Both the position numbers and the translations under genes were made by a program. A DNA stretch of 38,225 nucleotides from NCBI GenBank assembly GCA_031264015.1, contig JAISET010000061.1, positions 1 through 38,225 on the forward strand, read 5' to 3'. Under the pieces are notes generated by a model that saw only the letters and a program-made list of their open reading frames with translations, had not been told where the DNA came from and made no database searches. Origin of the DNA: Deltaproteobacteria bacterium (GTDB lineage Bacteria > Desulfobacterota > Desulfarculia > Adiutricales > Adiutricaceae). Each line of letters starts with the position of its first letter. The first letter of the stretch is position 1. Below, piece after piece: positions 1 through 9,284 of the stretch.

Positions 1-10
1 TTGTCCCCTA

Positions 11-193
11 AGGCCGGGGCGGGCAAGTCGTTAAACATGCCGAATAAGCGCCCGGCCTATGGCGGCCGGCGGCGCCCGGCAGACCGCATGCCGATTATTT
101 GAAGCCGGACCCTGCCGCCCGGGCCCGGCGACGGATTGGGCCGACGATTAAAGCGGGCCCCGGAACCAAGGCGGGCCGCCCCCGTGAACGCTT
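11..193 (+). repeat. 183-bp dispersed repeat, copy A
   Basis: This segment matches the reverse complement of 17979-18161 along its whole length without gaps. I count roughly 18 substitutions, so about 90% identity. Both copies contain the same core, AAACATGCCGAAT, and the same later core, GGATTGGGCCGACGATTAAAG. A possible reading frame is broken here by TGA where copy B has TGG, and the substitutions do not favour third positions, so I do not call it coding. No transposase or terminal inverted repeats are visible. Function unknown. Confidence 0.85.
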
Positions 194-221
194 ACGGCTA
201 GCCGTCAATCCGCCTCAGGGG

Positions 222-257
222 AAAAAAAGCGGCCCTCCGGAACGAGGAGCCCCCGAC
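222..257 (-). terminator. Candidate terminator after glnB
   Basis: Read on the minus strand about 50 bases after the glnB stop, GGCTCC and GGAGGGCC can pair as an imperfect stem, followed by GC and a run of seven T. It would end the amt-glnB transcript. The stem is not perfect, so this is a moderate call. Confidence 0.45.
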
Positions 258-309
258 CCGGGGTAAAAGCCCCGGCCGGGGGCGCCGCGGGACGGCCGAC
301 GCCGGGCGC

Positions 310-654
310 CTAGTTGAGAGCGTCGTAGCCCGTCTCGCAAGTCCTGATGCGCAGGGCGCTGCGCAGGTCGTAGCTGAAAATCTTCCCGTCGCCGATCTTG
401 CCGGTGAAGGCGGCCTCCTGGATGGTCTTGATGACCTTGAGCTCCCACTCCTCGGAGGAGACGACGATCTCGAACTTGACCTTGGGCAGCAGGCTGACGT
501 CGACGACCGAGCCGCGCACCGTCTCCGTGTAGCCCTTCTGGGTCCCGCAGCCCATCACCTGGAAGACGGTGATGCCGTTGACTTCTATGGCGTTCAAAGC
601 GCTCTTGACGTCCTCGAGCTTCTCCTCCCGCACTATGGCCTCTATCTTTATCAT
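310..654 (-). CDS. glnK: PII nitrogen regulatory protein (GlnB/GlnK type) lacking Tyr51
   Basis: This is a 114-residue PII signal protein. The family senses ATP/ADP and 2-oxoglutarate and, when next to amt, normally blocks the ammonium channel. The ATP-site segments GDGKIF and RIRTCETG are present, as are Gln39 in the T-loop base and Lys58. Position 51, the tyrosine that is uridylylated in proteobacteria, is Val (T-loop RGSVVDVSLLPK), so GlnD-type uridylylation looks impossible. Ser49, the residue phosphorylated in cyanobacterial PII, is present. The gene starts 21 bases after amt on the same strand, the classic amt-glnK pair. The ATG is preceded by AAGGAG. GlnK is chosen over GlnB because of the amt linkage only. 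Confidence 0.93.
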   Translation of the reverse strand: MIKIEAIVREEKLEDVKSALNAIEVNGITVFQVMGCGTQKGYTETVRGSVVDVSLLPKVKFEIVVSSEEWELKVIKTIQEAAFTGKIGDGKIFSYDLRSALRIRTCETGYDALN

Positions 655-675
655 TTTTTTCTCCTTATGCCTTTG

Positions 676-1920
676 TCAGTCCAGACCGTTGAAGGACGGG
701 TAGGCGTGCTCGCCGTGCTGGGAGAGATCCAGGCCGACCAGCTCGTCGCGCTTGGAGACGCGCAGCTGGGTGAAGGCCTTGACGAGGCCGGCGCAGACGA
801 CGGTGCCGACGGCCGCCACCAGGATGCTGACGACGATGGAGACCGCCTGGGCGCCGAACTGCCTGCCGCCCCCGAAGACCAGGCCCTCGGTGGCGGCGGA
901 GTTGACGGAGGGGTCGGCGAAGACGCCGGTCATCAGGCCGCCGTAGATGCCGCCCAGGCCGTGGCAGCCGAAGGCGTCGAGGGCGTCGTCGATTTTGAGC
1001 TTCTTTTTAATGATCGTGATGCCGAAGTAGCAGACGGGGCCGGCGGTGGCGCCGATGATCAGGGACGCCCAGACCGGCACGAAGCCCGCGCCCGGGGTGA
1101 TGGCCACCAGGCCCGCCACCACGCCGGTGCAGACGCTGATCAGGGAGGGCTTGCGCCTGGCCAGGACGTCGATGGCCAGCCAGGAAAGCAAGCCGGCGGC
1201 CGTGGCCAGGGCCGTGGTCATGAAGGCGTGGGCGGCCAGGGAGTCGGCCGCGAGGGCCGAGCCGGCGTTGAAGCCGAACCAGCCGAACCACAACAGCGCC
1301 ATGCCCAGGGCCACGAAGGGGACGTTGTGCATGCGGTAGGCGGTGTTCTCGTAGCCGGAGCGCCTGCCGATTAACAGGCACAAAACCAGCCCGCTGACCC
1401 CGGAGCTGATGTGGACGACGTTGCCGCCGGCAAAGTCCACCGAGCCCAGGCCCGCGGCGCCCAGGATGCCGCCGTCGCCCCAGACCATGTGGGCCAGGGG
1501 ATAATAGACCAGCAGCGACCAGAAAGCGATGAACAAAAACAGCGCCTTAAACTTCATCCGGCCCGCCACCGCCCCGGTGATGATGGCCGGGGTGATCAGG
1601 GCGAACATCATCTGGAAGGCGACGAAGGCCAGGCTCGGCACCGTCGGGGCGTAGGGCGAGGGGTCCTCGAGGCCTGTTTTGTTTAAAAACAGATTGTCCA
1701 GGGACCCGATTATCCCGAAAGTGTTGCCGCTGAAAGCCAGCGAGTAGCCCAGAGCCACCCACATGACGATGCCCAGGCCCATGATGAAGGCCGAGGCCAT
1801 GATGTTGTTGATCACGTTCTTTCGACGCCCCAGGCCGCCGTAGAAAAAGCCCAGCCCCGGGGTCATGATGAAGACCAGAGCCGCCGAGACCAGCAAGAAA
1901 GCAGTGTCGCCGCTGTCCAT
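676..1920 (-). CDS. amt: Ammonium transporter (Amt/AmtB family)
   Basis: This is a 414-residue inner-membrane ammonium channel with the usual run of about 11 membrane helices. It opens with the family's first helix and FYGGL motif. The pore twin histidines are visible in VDFAGGNVVHI (His168-type) and FGCHGLGGI (His318-type), and the conserved Asp of the first motif is present. The frame stays open 72 codons further upstream through an A-rich repeat (on the plus strand). I chose the ATG at 1920 because GGAGGA lies seven bases before it and because Amt proteins begin at about this point. It is followed closely by the PII gene, which should gate it. It is separated from ureG by a 337-base gap with a terminator-like hairpin, so amt-glnK may be transcribed separately from the urease genes. 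Confidence 0.96.
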   Translation of the reverse strand: MDSGDTAFLLVSAALVFIMTPGLGFFYGGLGRRKNVINNIMASAFIMGLGIVMWVALGYSLAFSGNTFGIIGSLDNLFLNKTGLEDPSPYAPTVPSLAFVAFQMMFALITPAIITGAVAGRMKFKALFLFIAFWSLLVYYPLAHMVWGDGGILGAAGLGSVDFAGGNVVHISSGVSGLVLCLLIGRRSGYENTAYRMHNVPFVALGMALLWFGWFGFNAGSALAADSLAAHAFMTTALATAAGLLSWLAIDVLARRKPSLISVCTGVVAGLVAITPGAGFVPVWASLIIGATAGPVCYFGITIIKKKLKIDDALDAFGCHGLGGIYGGLMTGVFADPSVNSAATEGLVFGGGRQFGAQAVSIVVSILVAAVGTVVCAGLVKAFTQLRVSKRDELVGLDLSQHGEHAYPSFNGLD

Positions 1921-2034
1921 AAACAAATCCTCCAAAAGTGGCCGGCCCCGAAAAAGAGGCCGCGTGAACATAGGCGCCCTCCCGCCCGCCTGAATAAACG
2001 GCCCCCGGGCCGTTCCGACGAGACAGGAGAACGA

Positions 2035-2160
2035 GCGAACAAGCGTCAGATCAAGCATGAGCAAGAAACAAGACGACAAGAAATAACGAGCAAGCAACAA
2101 AAAACAAGAAACAAAAAACAAGCGACAAAAAAACAAGCGTCAAAAAAGCAAACTCGAAAC
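2035..2160. repeat. A-rich degenerate repeat upstream of amt
   Basis: The plus strand here repeats variants of ACAAGAAACAAAAA and ACAAGCGTCAAAAA many times with irregular period. It lies within the 337-base gap between ureG and amt and is sharply different in composition from its surroundings. It may contain the amt promoter, but no -10/-35 or sigma-54 pair stands out. Confidence 0.55.
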
Positions 2161-2164
2161 CTCC

Positions 2165-2220
2165 AAAAAATTTGGCTGCGGACGCCGGGAGGGGCGGGCC
2201 TCGCGCCCAGCCCCTCCCGG
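2165..2220 (-). terminator. Strong hairpin with T-run between ureG and amt
   Basis: CCGGGAGGGGC (2185-2195) pairs perfectly with GCCCCTCCCGG (2210-2220). Read on the minus strand the hairpin starts about 38 bases after the ureG stop and is followed, after about a dozen bases, by TTTTTT. It could terminate or attenuate the urease transcript before amt. The distance to the T-run is longer than ideal. Confidence 0.5.
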
Positions 2221-2257
2221 TCTCGCCCGCCGCGCCGCCAGGCGGGACGTTCCGGCT

Positions 2258-3043
2258 TCAAACCGCCCGGCGCGCGGTCCCGGCGCCAGGACCGCGGACG
2301 GCGGGCCCGGGCTTGCCGGACGCCGCCAGGGGGCCCCTGGGCTCCAGAAAACCCATGGAGACCAGCCGGCCTGCCAGCTCGACTAAGGCCGGCCCGCCCT
2401 CCCCCTCCCGGAGGTCGGTGAAGACGACGGGCAGCCCGCCCCTCCTAATGGCCGCGTCCCGGCGCATGACCTCCAGATCGGCGCCGACATGGGGGGCCAG
2501 GTCCGTCTTGTTGACGACCAGGATGTCCGAGCGGGAGACGGCGGGCCCTCCCTTGCGGGGAATCTTGTCGCCGCCGGCCACGTCGATCACATATATGCTC
2601 AGGTCGACCAGGTCGGGGCTGAAGGTGGCGGAAAGGTTGTCGCCTCCGCTCTCCAAGAAAACCAGCTCCAAACCCGGATGCCTGGCCCCCATCTCGTCGA
2701 CGGCCAGCATGTTCAAAGAGGCGTCCTCCCTGATGGCGGAGTGGGGGCAGCCCCCCGTCTCCACGCCCATGATGCGGTCGGGCGGCAGCGCCCCGTTTTT
2801 GGTCAAAAACTCGGCGTCCTCCCTGGTGTAAATGTCGTTGGTGACCACCGCCAGGTCGTAGTCGTCGCGCAGCAGCAGGCACAGGCGATAGATAAGCGCC
2901 GTCTTCCCGGAGCCCACCGGCCCGCCCACGCCCACCCGCAGAAAGTCGCCGGGCGGGGACGGGGGGGACGGGCTTTTTTTGACCGGGCCGCCCTCCGGCT
3001 CCGGCCCTCCGCCGCCAAAAGACGGCTTGTCCGCGTGTTTCAT
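2258..3043 (-). CDS. ureG: Urease accessory GTPase UreG
   Basis: This SIMIBI-class GTPase drives nickel insertion into urease with UreD and UreF. The P-loop [11 protein letters not shown] lies near residues 38-48. The metal-binding motif [12 protein letters not shown] carries the Cys-Pro-His that binds nickel, and [13 protein letters not shown] and NKTDL (guanine specificity) follow. The predicted protein is 261 residues, longer than the usual ~205. It has about 30 low-complexity residues before the GTPase core and about 20 extra after it. The ATG at 3043 was chosen because it is the first one after a GGAGG; the frame remains open far upstream with no homology. No UreE gene accompanies it, so UreG may receive nickel directly or from hydrogenase chaperones elsewhere. 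Confidence 0.95.
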   Translation of the reverse strand: MKHADKPSFGGGGPEPEGGPVKKSPSPPSPPGDFLRVGVGGPVGSGKTALIYRLCLLLRDDYDLAVVTNDIYTREDAEFLTKNGALPPDRIMGVETGGCPHSAIREDASLNMLAVDEMGARHPGLELVFLESGGDNLSATFSPDLVDLSIYVIDVAGGDKIPRKGGPAVSRSDILVVNKTDLAPHVGADLEVMRRDAAIRRGGLPVVFTDLREGEGGPALVELAGRLVSMGFLEPRGPLAASGKPGPAVRGPGAGTARRAV

Positions 3044-3150
3044 GATTTTTCCATCCTCCGGGACATAATCGCCCGCGGCCGCCGCCGGGGCCCTGCCCTG
3101 ACGGTCGTCGAGACCCCGGCGCCCGCGGCGCCCCGCTTTCTTTTTCCCCG

Positions 3151-3933
3151 TCAGCTCCTGAACAGCTTCTCGGGGGAGTCCTGATGCCGGGCGCTCAAAA
3201 TGGAGAGCATCGGCAGGTTGGAGCCGATCTCGTCGTCCCCCGCCCCGGCGCCCCCCGCCGCCCCCCTGGAAACGCGGGCGACCACGGGCAGAAGCCTCGC
3301 CGCGAGGCGCTGCAGCTCGTACTGGCCGACCCTGACCAGCCTGGCCGCGGCCTGCGTCTGGTTTTGCAGCCAGGCCGAGGCGAAGCCGGAAACCACCGGG
3401 ACGACGTCGCCGGGGCCGAAACCCAGGCCGCGGGCCAACAAACCGAAGCCCACCGTCAGGCCCGGGACGAAACTCCCGTCCCCCAGCGCCGCGGGACGCA
3501 GGCCGAGCTCCAAAACAAGCCGCCAGACGGCCTTGCCGCCCTCCGCCTCCTCCGCGAGAAACTCGCTGGTGTCCCGGCATGCGAGCGACAAATCGTCCAG
3601 CTCCCTGACCCGCCTCCCGAAGTCGTTTTCCCCCGCGTCCCCGCCGCCGTCGCCGCCGTCGCCGTCGCCGTCATTGCCGTCGTTTTCCAGGAGCATGACG
3701 CGGGCCAGAACCGGCAGGTCCAGCCGCCCCAGGCCATGCTCCAAAGAGCCGCGGAGGAACAGCTCGAGATCAGGGGAGCCGGTCACCAGGCCCGCCTGAC
3801 AGGCCGCCTCCAGCCCCCTCGACCAGGCGAACCCGCCCACGGGAAGGGCGGGGCTGGCCAGCCACAAGAGCCTCAGGGCCCTGAGGTCGGACTTTTCGTC
3901 CGGCGTCGTCGTCGGTCCGCTCTCCCTGGGCAT
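3151..3933 (-). CDS. ureF: Urease accessory protein UreF
   Basis: UreF is the helical accessory protein that joins UreD to UreG in the nickel-insertion complex. The hallmark [14 protein letters not shown] is near residue 30, and [12 protein letters not shown] precedes it. The protein is 260 residues, slightly long, because of an Asp/Gly-rich insert around residues 83-105. The insert is encoded by an imperfect repeat of GTC/GCC triplets (plus strand) and is probably a repeat expansion in a loop. The ATG at 3933 has GGAGG six bases upstream; a TTG at 3945 overlaps that ribosome-binding site and is less likely. It lies 43 bases after ureC and 107 bases before ureG, with the usual ureE position between ureC and ureF empty. 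Confidence 0.92.
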   Translation of the reverse strand: MPRESGPTTTPDEKSDLRALRLLWLASPALPVGGFAWSRGLEAACQAGLVTGSPDLELFLRGSLEHGLGRLDLPVLARVMLLENDGNDGDGDGGDGGGDAGENDFGRRVRELDDLSLACRDTSEFLAEEAEGGKAVWRLVLELGLRPAALGDGSFVPGLTVGFGLLARGLGFGPGDVVPVVSGFASAWLQNQTQAAARLVRVGQYELQRLAARLLPVVARVSRGAAGGAGAGDDEIGSNLPMLSILSARHQDSPEKLFRS

Positions 3934-3976
3934 TCGGGCCTCCAAAAGCGCGTCCGCCCGACGCGCGCCAAAAAAT

Positions 3977-5692
<1,716 letters not shown>

Positions 5693-5726
5693 GTCCACCT
5701 CGAAGCCGGTAATTTTCAAAATAAAA

Positions 5727-5774
5727 CGATCGGACGATCGGACGGCAAAACGGCAAAACGGCAAAACGATAAGA
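5727..5774. repeat. 8-bp tandem repeat between ureB and ureC
   Basis: Six octamers run in register: CGATCGGA twice, CGGCAAAA three times, then CGATAAGA. They occupy the middle of the 151-base ureB-ureC gap. Their function is unknown. Confidence 0.75.
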
Positions 5775-5843
5775 AAAACGTCGCCTTCAGGGACTCTGTC
5801 CGCCAAGCGCCCCGTCGTCACTCCGGCCGGCCGGCCGGTCGGC

Positions 5844-6155
5844 CTAGTCCAGGGGCCCCATGACCGCGCCCCTGAAGCCGTACACTTCGCGGGCTCCGCC
5901 CAGGGCTATGAGCCTGACGGTCCGGCTCTGCCCGGGCTCGAAGCGCACGCTGGCCCCGGCGACCACGTCGAGCCGACGCCCGCGGGCCTGGTCGCGGTCG
6001 AAGACCAGGGCCGGGTTGACCTCGTGGAAATGATAATGCGAGCCAACCTGGACGGGCCTGTCGCCGTGGTTCTGGACCTCGATCTCGACAAAGTCCCGGC
6101 CCTCGTTCAAAACTATCTCGCCATCGGCGGCGACCACTTCCCCGGGAATGAGCAT
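5844..6155 (-). CDS. ureB: Urease beta subunit UreB
   Basis: This is a 103-residue structural subunit of urease, normal length. It starts with the family's MLIPGEV and contains [20 protein letters not shown], the most conserved stretch of UreB, and [16 protein letters not shown]. The ATG at 6155 follows GGAGG with good spacing; an upstream TTG overlaps that site. Gaps of about 150 bases separate it from ureA and from ureC, larger than in most urease operons, and the ureC gap contains octamer repeats. Confidence 0.97.
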   Translation of the reverse strand: MLIPGEVVAADGEIVLNEGRDFVEIEVQNHGDRPVQVGSHYHFHEVNPALVFDRDQARGRRLDVVAGASVRFEPGQSRTVRLIALGGAREVYGFRGAVMGPLD

Positions 6156-6304
6156 GGGATTATCCTCCAAGTTTCCGAGCGCAAAACTAAGCGTCTCCCG
6201 CGTTCTCGGCCAATAAAATCACAACTTTGTCCGACGTCCGCGCCGGGCCGTCGGCGCCGCCCCGAAGCCGGTCCGGCCGGGCGGTTTCCCGGACCGCGCG
6301 CCCC

Positions 6305-6607
6305 CTAGACTATGGGGTCGTGGACGGTCACCAGCTTGGTGCCGTCCGGGAAGGTCGCCTCCGCCTGCACCTCTTTAATCATGCTGGGGACGCCCTCCAT
6401 GACCTGCTCGGCGCGCAAAAGGCCCCGGACGCCGCCCATGAGCTCGGAGACACTTTTGCCGTCCCTGGCGCCCTCCAGGATGGCCAGAGACAGATAGGCC
6501 ACCGCCTCGGGGTGGTTGAGTTTCAGGCCGCGGCCCAGCCGTCTTTCGGCCAGCAATCCGGCCGTGAAGAGCAGCAGCTTGTCTATTTCCCTGGGGGTCA
6601 GATCCAT
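6305..6607 (-). CDS. ureA: Urease gamma subunit UreA
   Basis: This is a 100-residue gamma subunit, exactly the family length. Visible signatures are [14 protein letters not shown] at the start, [11 protein letters not shown], and the terminal [15 protein letters not shown]. The ATG at 6607 is chosen because it gives the standard N-terminus; a purine-rich GAGGGAAGGGG precedes it. A heptamer repeat array lies 50 bases upstream, in the gap to ureD. Confidence 0.97.
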   Translation of the reverse strand: MDLTPREIDKLLLFTAGLLAERRLGRGLKLNHPEAVAYLSLAILEGARDGKSVSELMGGVRGLLRAEQVMEGVPSMIKEVQAEATFPDGTKLVTVHDPIV

Positions 6608-6656
6608 GCCCCTTCCCTCGCTTTGTTGTTCGTCCGCGGCATCCTTGGCGCCGCGG

Positions 6657-6712
6657 TCATGCCTCATGCCTCATGCCTCATGCCTCGCGCCCCGCGCCCC
6701 GCGCCTCATGCC
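6657..6712. repeat. 7-bp tandem repeat upstream of ureA
   Basis: Eight contiguous heptamers: TCATGCC four times, TCGCGCC, CCGCGCC twice, TCATGCC. They lie between ureD and ureA, before the ureA ribosome-binding region. Such arrays can change length by slippage. Confidence 0.85.
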
Positions 6713-6761
6713 TCCAACTTCCCGCCCGCCGCCGATCGAACCAGGCCGGGCGGCCGGCGCT

Positions 6762-7802
6762 TTAGGTCGCCCATATCCCGGGGCTTCTGGCCTCCCGGCC
6801 CAGAAAGGCCGGCCGCAGCGTCCGCCAGACGACCTCCCGAAAATCCTCGGCCTGCTGCTGGGTGGAGGTCAGGGCCCGGGCCAGAAAGACGCCCTTTCTG
6901 ACCGTCGCCGACCAGCGGGCCGTCCGCGACGCCTCCGGGCCCCGCCGGCCGCCTTCGCCGTCGCGGCCGCGGCCGTCGGCGAGCTCCCCGCCGTCCCGGC
7001 AAAAGCAGGCCAAAGCGTCTCTCGCGCCGTTCAGGGCCTTGAGGTCGTCCTCGTCCCCCGCCCTGCCGACGGCCCAGAAGACGGCCGAAGCGTTCTGGCC
7101 GGCCAGGGAAAACGGGCTGGCGAGCTGGTCGGACCCGCCCCGGACGACCAGGAGGTCCCGGAACAGGAGCCTGCCCCCGCGGCTGACCCGCAGCGTCTGC
7201 CGCAGGTAGCCCTCCTCGAAAGCCATCCCGGAGACCGGCCGGCCCAGGATGGTCGTCTCGCAGCCCAGGGCGCGCGCCCCGGGGGCGAGGCTCAGGTCGA
7301 AGCCCAGACGCGCCCCGGCCCCGGAAAAGACTATGGTCGGCGCGGGCAGCCACTCCAGAACAGCCCCCTCCCCCAGGCGGGCCGAGGCCAGGCTGGTCTG
7401 CGGGAGCCCGTCGCCCCGGACCTTATAAATCTTGGCGCCCGAGGGGCTGGTCACCAGGGCGTGGGCGCCGTCCTTGAGCGTCAGCCTGACGTCCAGGCTG
7501 TCCCCGCCGACCAGGCCGCCCGGGGGATGCAGCACGTAGAGGTGGGCGGGACGGGCCCGCGCCGGCTTCCCCCGCCCGGACCCCGGCGGCTCCTTCTCGG
7601 GATAGAAGGGCCTCTGGATTAAAAGGGGCCCCCGAAAGAAGCTTTTCTCCACCACCGTCCGGCCGCCGCGCGCCGACAGGGTCGCTTCCAGGACGGCGGG
7701 CCATACGGACGGCCCGGGGGCGGAGGTTTCCCCGCCCGCGCCAGCTTTTTCCCTTTCGTCCGCGCCCGCCGGCCCGACGTCTTCCGCCCGGGAGTTCCGC
7801 AT
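6762..7802 (-). CDS. ureD: Urease accessory protein UreD (UreH)
   Basis: UreD is the scaffold that binds apo-urease and recruits UreF and UreG. Family marks are LHPPGGLVGGDSLDVRLTL near residues 90-110, TSPSGAKIYKV, LEWLPAPTIVFSGA, and the C-terminal WRTLRPAFLGR. The protein is 346 residues; Gly/Arg-rich low-complexity near residues 280-295 and a loose N-terminus account for its extra length over the usual ~280. The ATG begins nine bases after the urtE stop, so it is likely translationally coupled to the urea transporter. The ribosome-binding site is weak. Confidence 0.93.
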   Translation of the reverse strand: MRNSRAEDVGPAGADEREKAGAGGETSAPGPSVWPAVLEATLSARGGRTVVEKSFFRGPLLIQRPFYPEKEPPGSGRGKPARARPAHLYVLHPPGGLVGGDSLDVRLTLKDGAHALVTSPSGAKIYKVRGDGLPQTSLASARLGEGAVLEWLPAPTIVFSGAGARLGFDLSLAPGARALGCETTILGRPVSGMAFEEGYLRQTLRVSRGGRLLFRDLLVVRGGSDQLASPFSLAGQNASAVFWAVGRAGDEDDLKALNGARDALACFCRDGGELADGRGRDGEGGRRGPEASRTARWSATVRKGVFLARALTSTQQQAEDFREVVWRTLRPAFLGREARSPGIWAT

Positions 7803-7811
7803 CGGACGGCC

Positions 7812-8516
7812 CTAGACCGCCAGGCGGCTTTTGATGGTCTCGGCGTCGAGGTCGGCCATCATGCCCGAGGCGACCACCCGGCCCCTCTCCATGATGGCGT
7901 AGCTGTCGGCGACCTTTCTGGCCACGGGGACCTTCTGCTCCACCTGCAGGACCGTCATGCCGTCCTCGCGGGTCAGCTTTCTGACCAGGGCGACGATTTC
8001 CGAGACGATGTTGGGCTGGATGCCCTCGGTGGGCTCGTCAAGGATCAGGACCCTCGGCTCCAGGACCAGGGCCCTGGCCATGGCCAGCTGCTGCTGCTGT
8101 CCGCCGGAGAGGTCCCCCCCGCGCCTGGCCCGCATCTTTTTCAGGTCCGGGAACAGCTCGTAGACCCGCTCCGGGACCGTCCGCCCGCGGTCGGCCCTGG
8201 CGGCCAGGGGGACCCGCAGGTTTTCCTCGACGCTCAGCAGAGGAAAGATCTGCCTCCCCTGGGGGACGTAGCCCAGGCCCCGGCGGGCCCGCTCGTGGGG
8301 GCTCCAGGAGGTGGCGTCGCGGCCGCCGAGCAAGATCCGCCCCTTTCTGACCGGCAGCAGCCCCATCAGGCACTCGACCAGCGTCGTCTTGCCCACGCCG
8401 TTGCGGCCCAGAAGACAGGCGCAGCGGCCCTCGGGCACCTCGAGGTCCACCCCGCGGAGTATGTTGCCGCGCCCGTAGTACTGGACCAGACCCTCGATTT
8501 GCAGATATGCGGCCAT
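7812..8516 (-). CDS. urtE: Urea ABC transporter ATPase UrtE
   Basis: This 234-residue ABC ATPase of the branched-chain amino acid/urea (HAAT) type powers urea uptake with UrtABCD. Walker A is LLGRNGVGKTTLVE, followed by YVPQGRQIFP, the signature LSGGQQQQLAMARAL, Walker B LILDEPTEGIQPNIV, and VLQVEQK in the H-loop region typical of UrtE. I start it at 8516 (MAAYLQIEGL), where UrtE proteins begin and GGGGG precedes the codon; the frame is open 69 bases further. It is separated from urtD by 768 bases of repeats although the rest of the operon overlaps or is tight. Confidence 0.95.
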   Translation of the reverse strand: MAAYLQIEGLVQYYGRGNILRGVDLEVPEGRCACLLGRNGVGKTTLVECLMGLLPVRKGRILLGGRDATSWSPHERARRGLGYVPQGRQIFPLLSVEENLRVPLAARADRGRTVPERVYELFPDLKKMRARRGGDLSGGQQQQLAMARALVLEPRVLILDEPTEGIQPNIVSEIVALVRKLTREDGMTVLQVEQKVPVARKVADSYAIMERGRVVASGMMADLDAETIKSRLAV

Positions 8517-8651
8517 CGGACCGGCCCCCCTGACGGCGTTGGAAAAGTGTGGAAAAATGTGAAAAAAACAGTTCCAAATTAACAAAACAGAATAAAAGTT
8601 TACGTATTTGAGGGAAAGCTACAAAGTCGCTTCCAGGCCCGGAGCCCCGCC

Positions 8652-9216
8652 ATGATTGATGAAATGGAAAAATAATTTCCCGGCCGGCGACCATGATTGA
8701 TGAAAGCGAAAAACGCCCGCCTTGTCGCCGACAATGATTGATGAAATTGAAAAACGCCCGGCTGGTCGTCCGACCCCGCCCCGAGGCGCGCGGGGAAAAA
8801 TTGCAAAAAGATGTTCAAAATTGAAAAAAGACCGTCAAAAACTACTTAAGCGACAATGTCGTTTCCCGGGCTTAACGTCCACAATGATTGATGAAATTGA
8901 AAAAGGCGCTAAATGTCTCCCGGCTCGCCCGCCCGCAATGATTGATGAAATTGAAAAAGGCGCGGCTGGTCGTCCGACCCCGCCCCGAGGCGCGCGGGGA
9001 AAAATAGTAAAAAGATGTTTAAAATTGAAAAAAGGTCGTCAAACTCCACCAAAGCGACAATGTCATTTCCCGGGCTTAACACCCACAATGATTGATGAAA
9101 TTGAAAAAAGCGCGAAATGTCTCCCGGCTCAGCCGCCCGCAATGATTGATGAAATCGAAAAAGGCGCGAAATGTCTCCCGGCTCGCCCGCCCGCGATGAT
9201 GATGAAATCGAAAAAT
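8652..9216. repeat. Composite tandem repeat array inside the urt operon (41/54/150-bp units)
   Basis: Eight copies of a ~21-base core, ATGATTGATGAAATTGAAAA, begin at 8652, 8693, 8734, 8884, 8938, 9088, 9142 and 9196. The intervals are 41, 41, 150, 54, 150, 54 and 54. Thus a 204-bp block (150+54) at 8734-8937 is repeated at 8938-9141 with few differences, and a further 54-bp unit follows. The 150-bp unit also carries an A-rich stretch and GCGACAATGTC[G/A]TTTCCCGGGCTTA. The last core copy is degenerate. The array fills most of the 768-base urtD-urtE gap. Both strands have an open frame through part of it because 54 and 150 are multiples of three, but the 41-bp units break frame. Confidence 0.93.
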
Positions 9217-9284
9217 ACGAAAAAATGCCTTGCGCGCCCCGCCGACCCGGCCTCCTCCCCGACCGGGCCTCCTCCCCGACCGGG

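Noticed and set aside
676-2136. Longer Amt with a 72-residue hydrophobic N-terminal extension
   Set aside because: The extension is translated from an A-rich repeat, and a good ribosome-binding site precedes the internal ATG at 1920.
8652-9216. CRISPR array
   Set aside because: Intervals are 41, 54 and 150 bases, and the sequence between cores is itself repeated, so there are no unique spacers; no cas genes are present.
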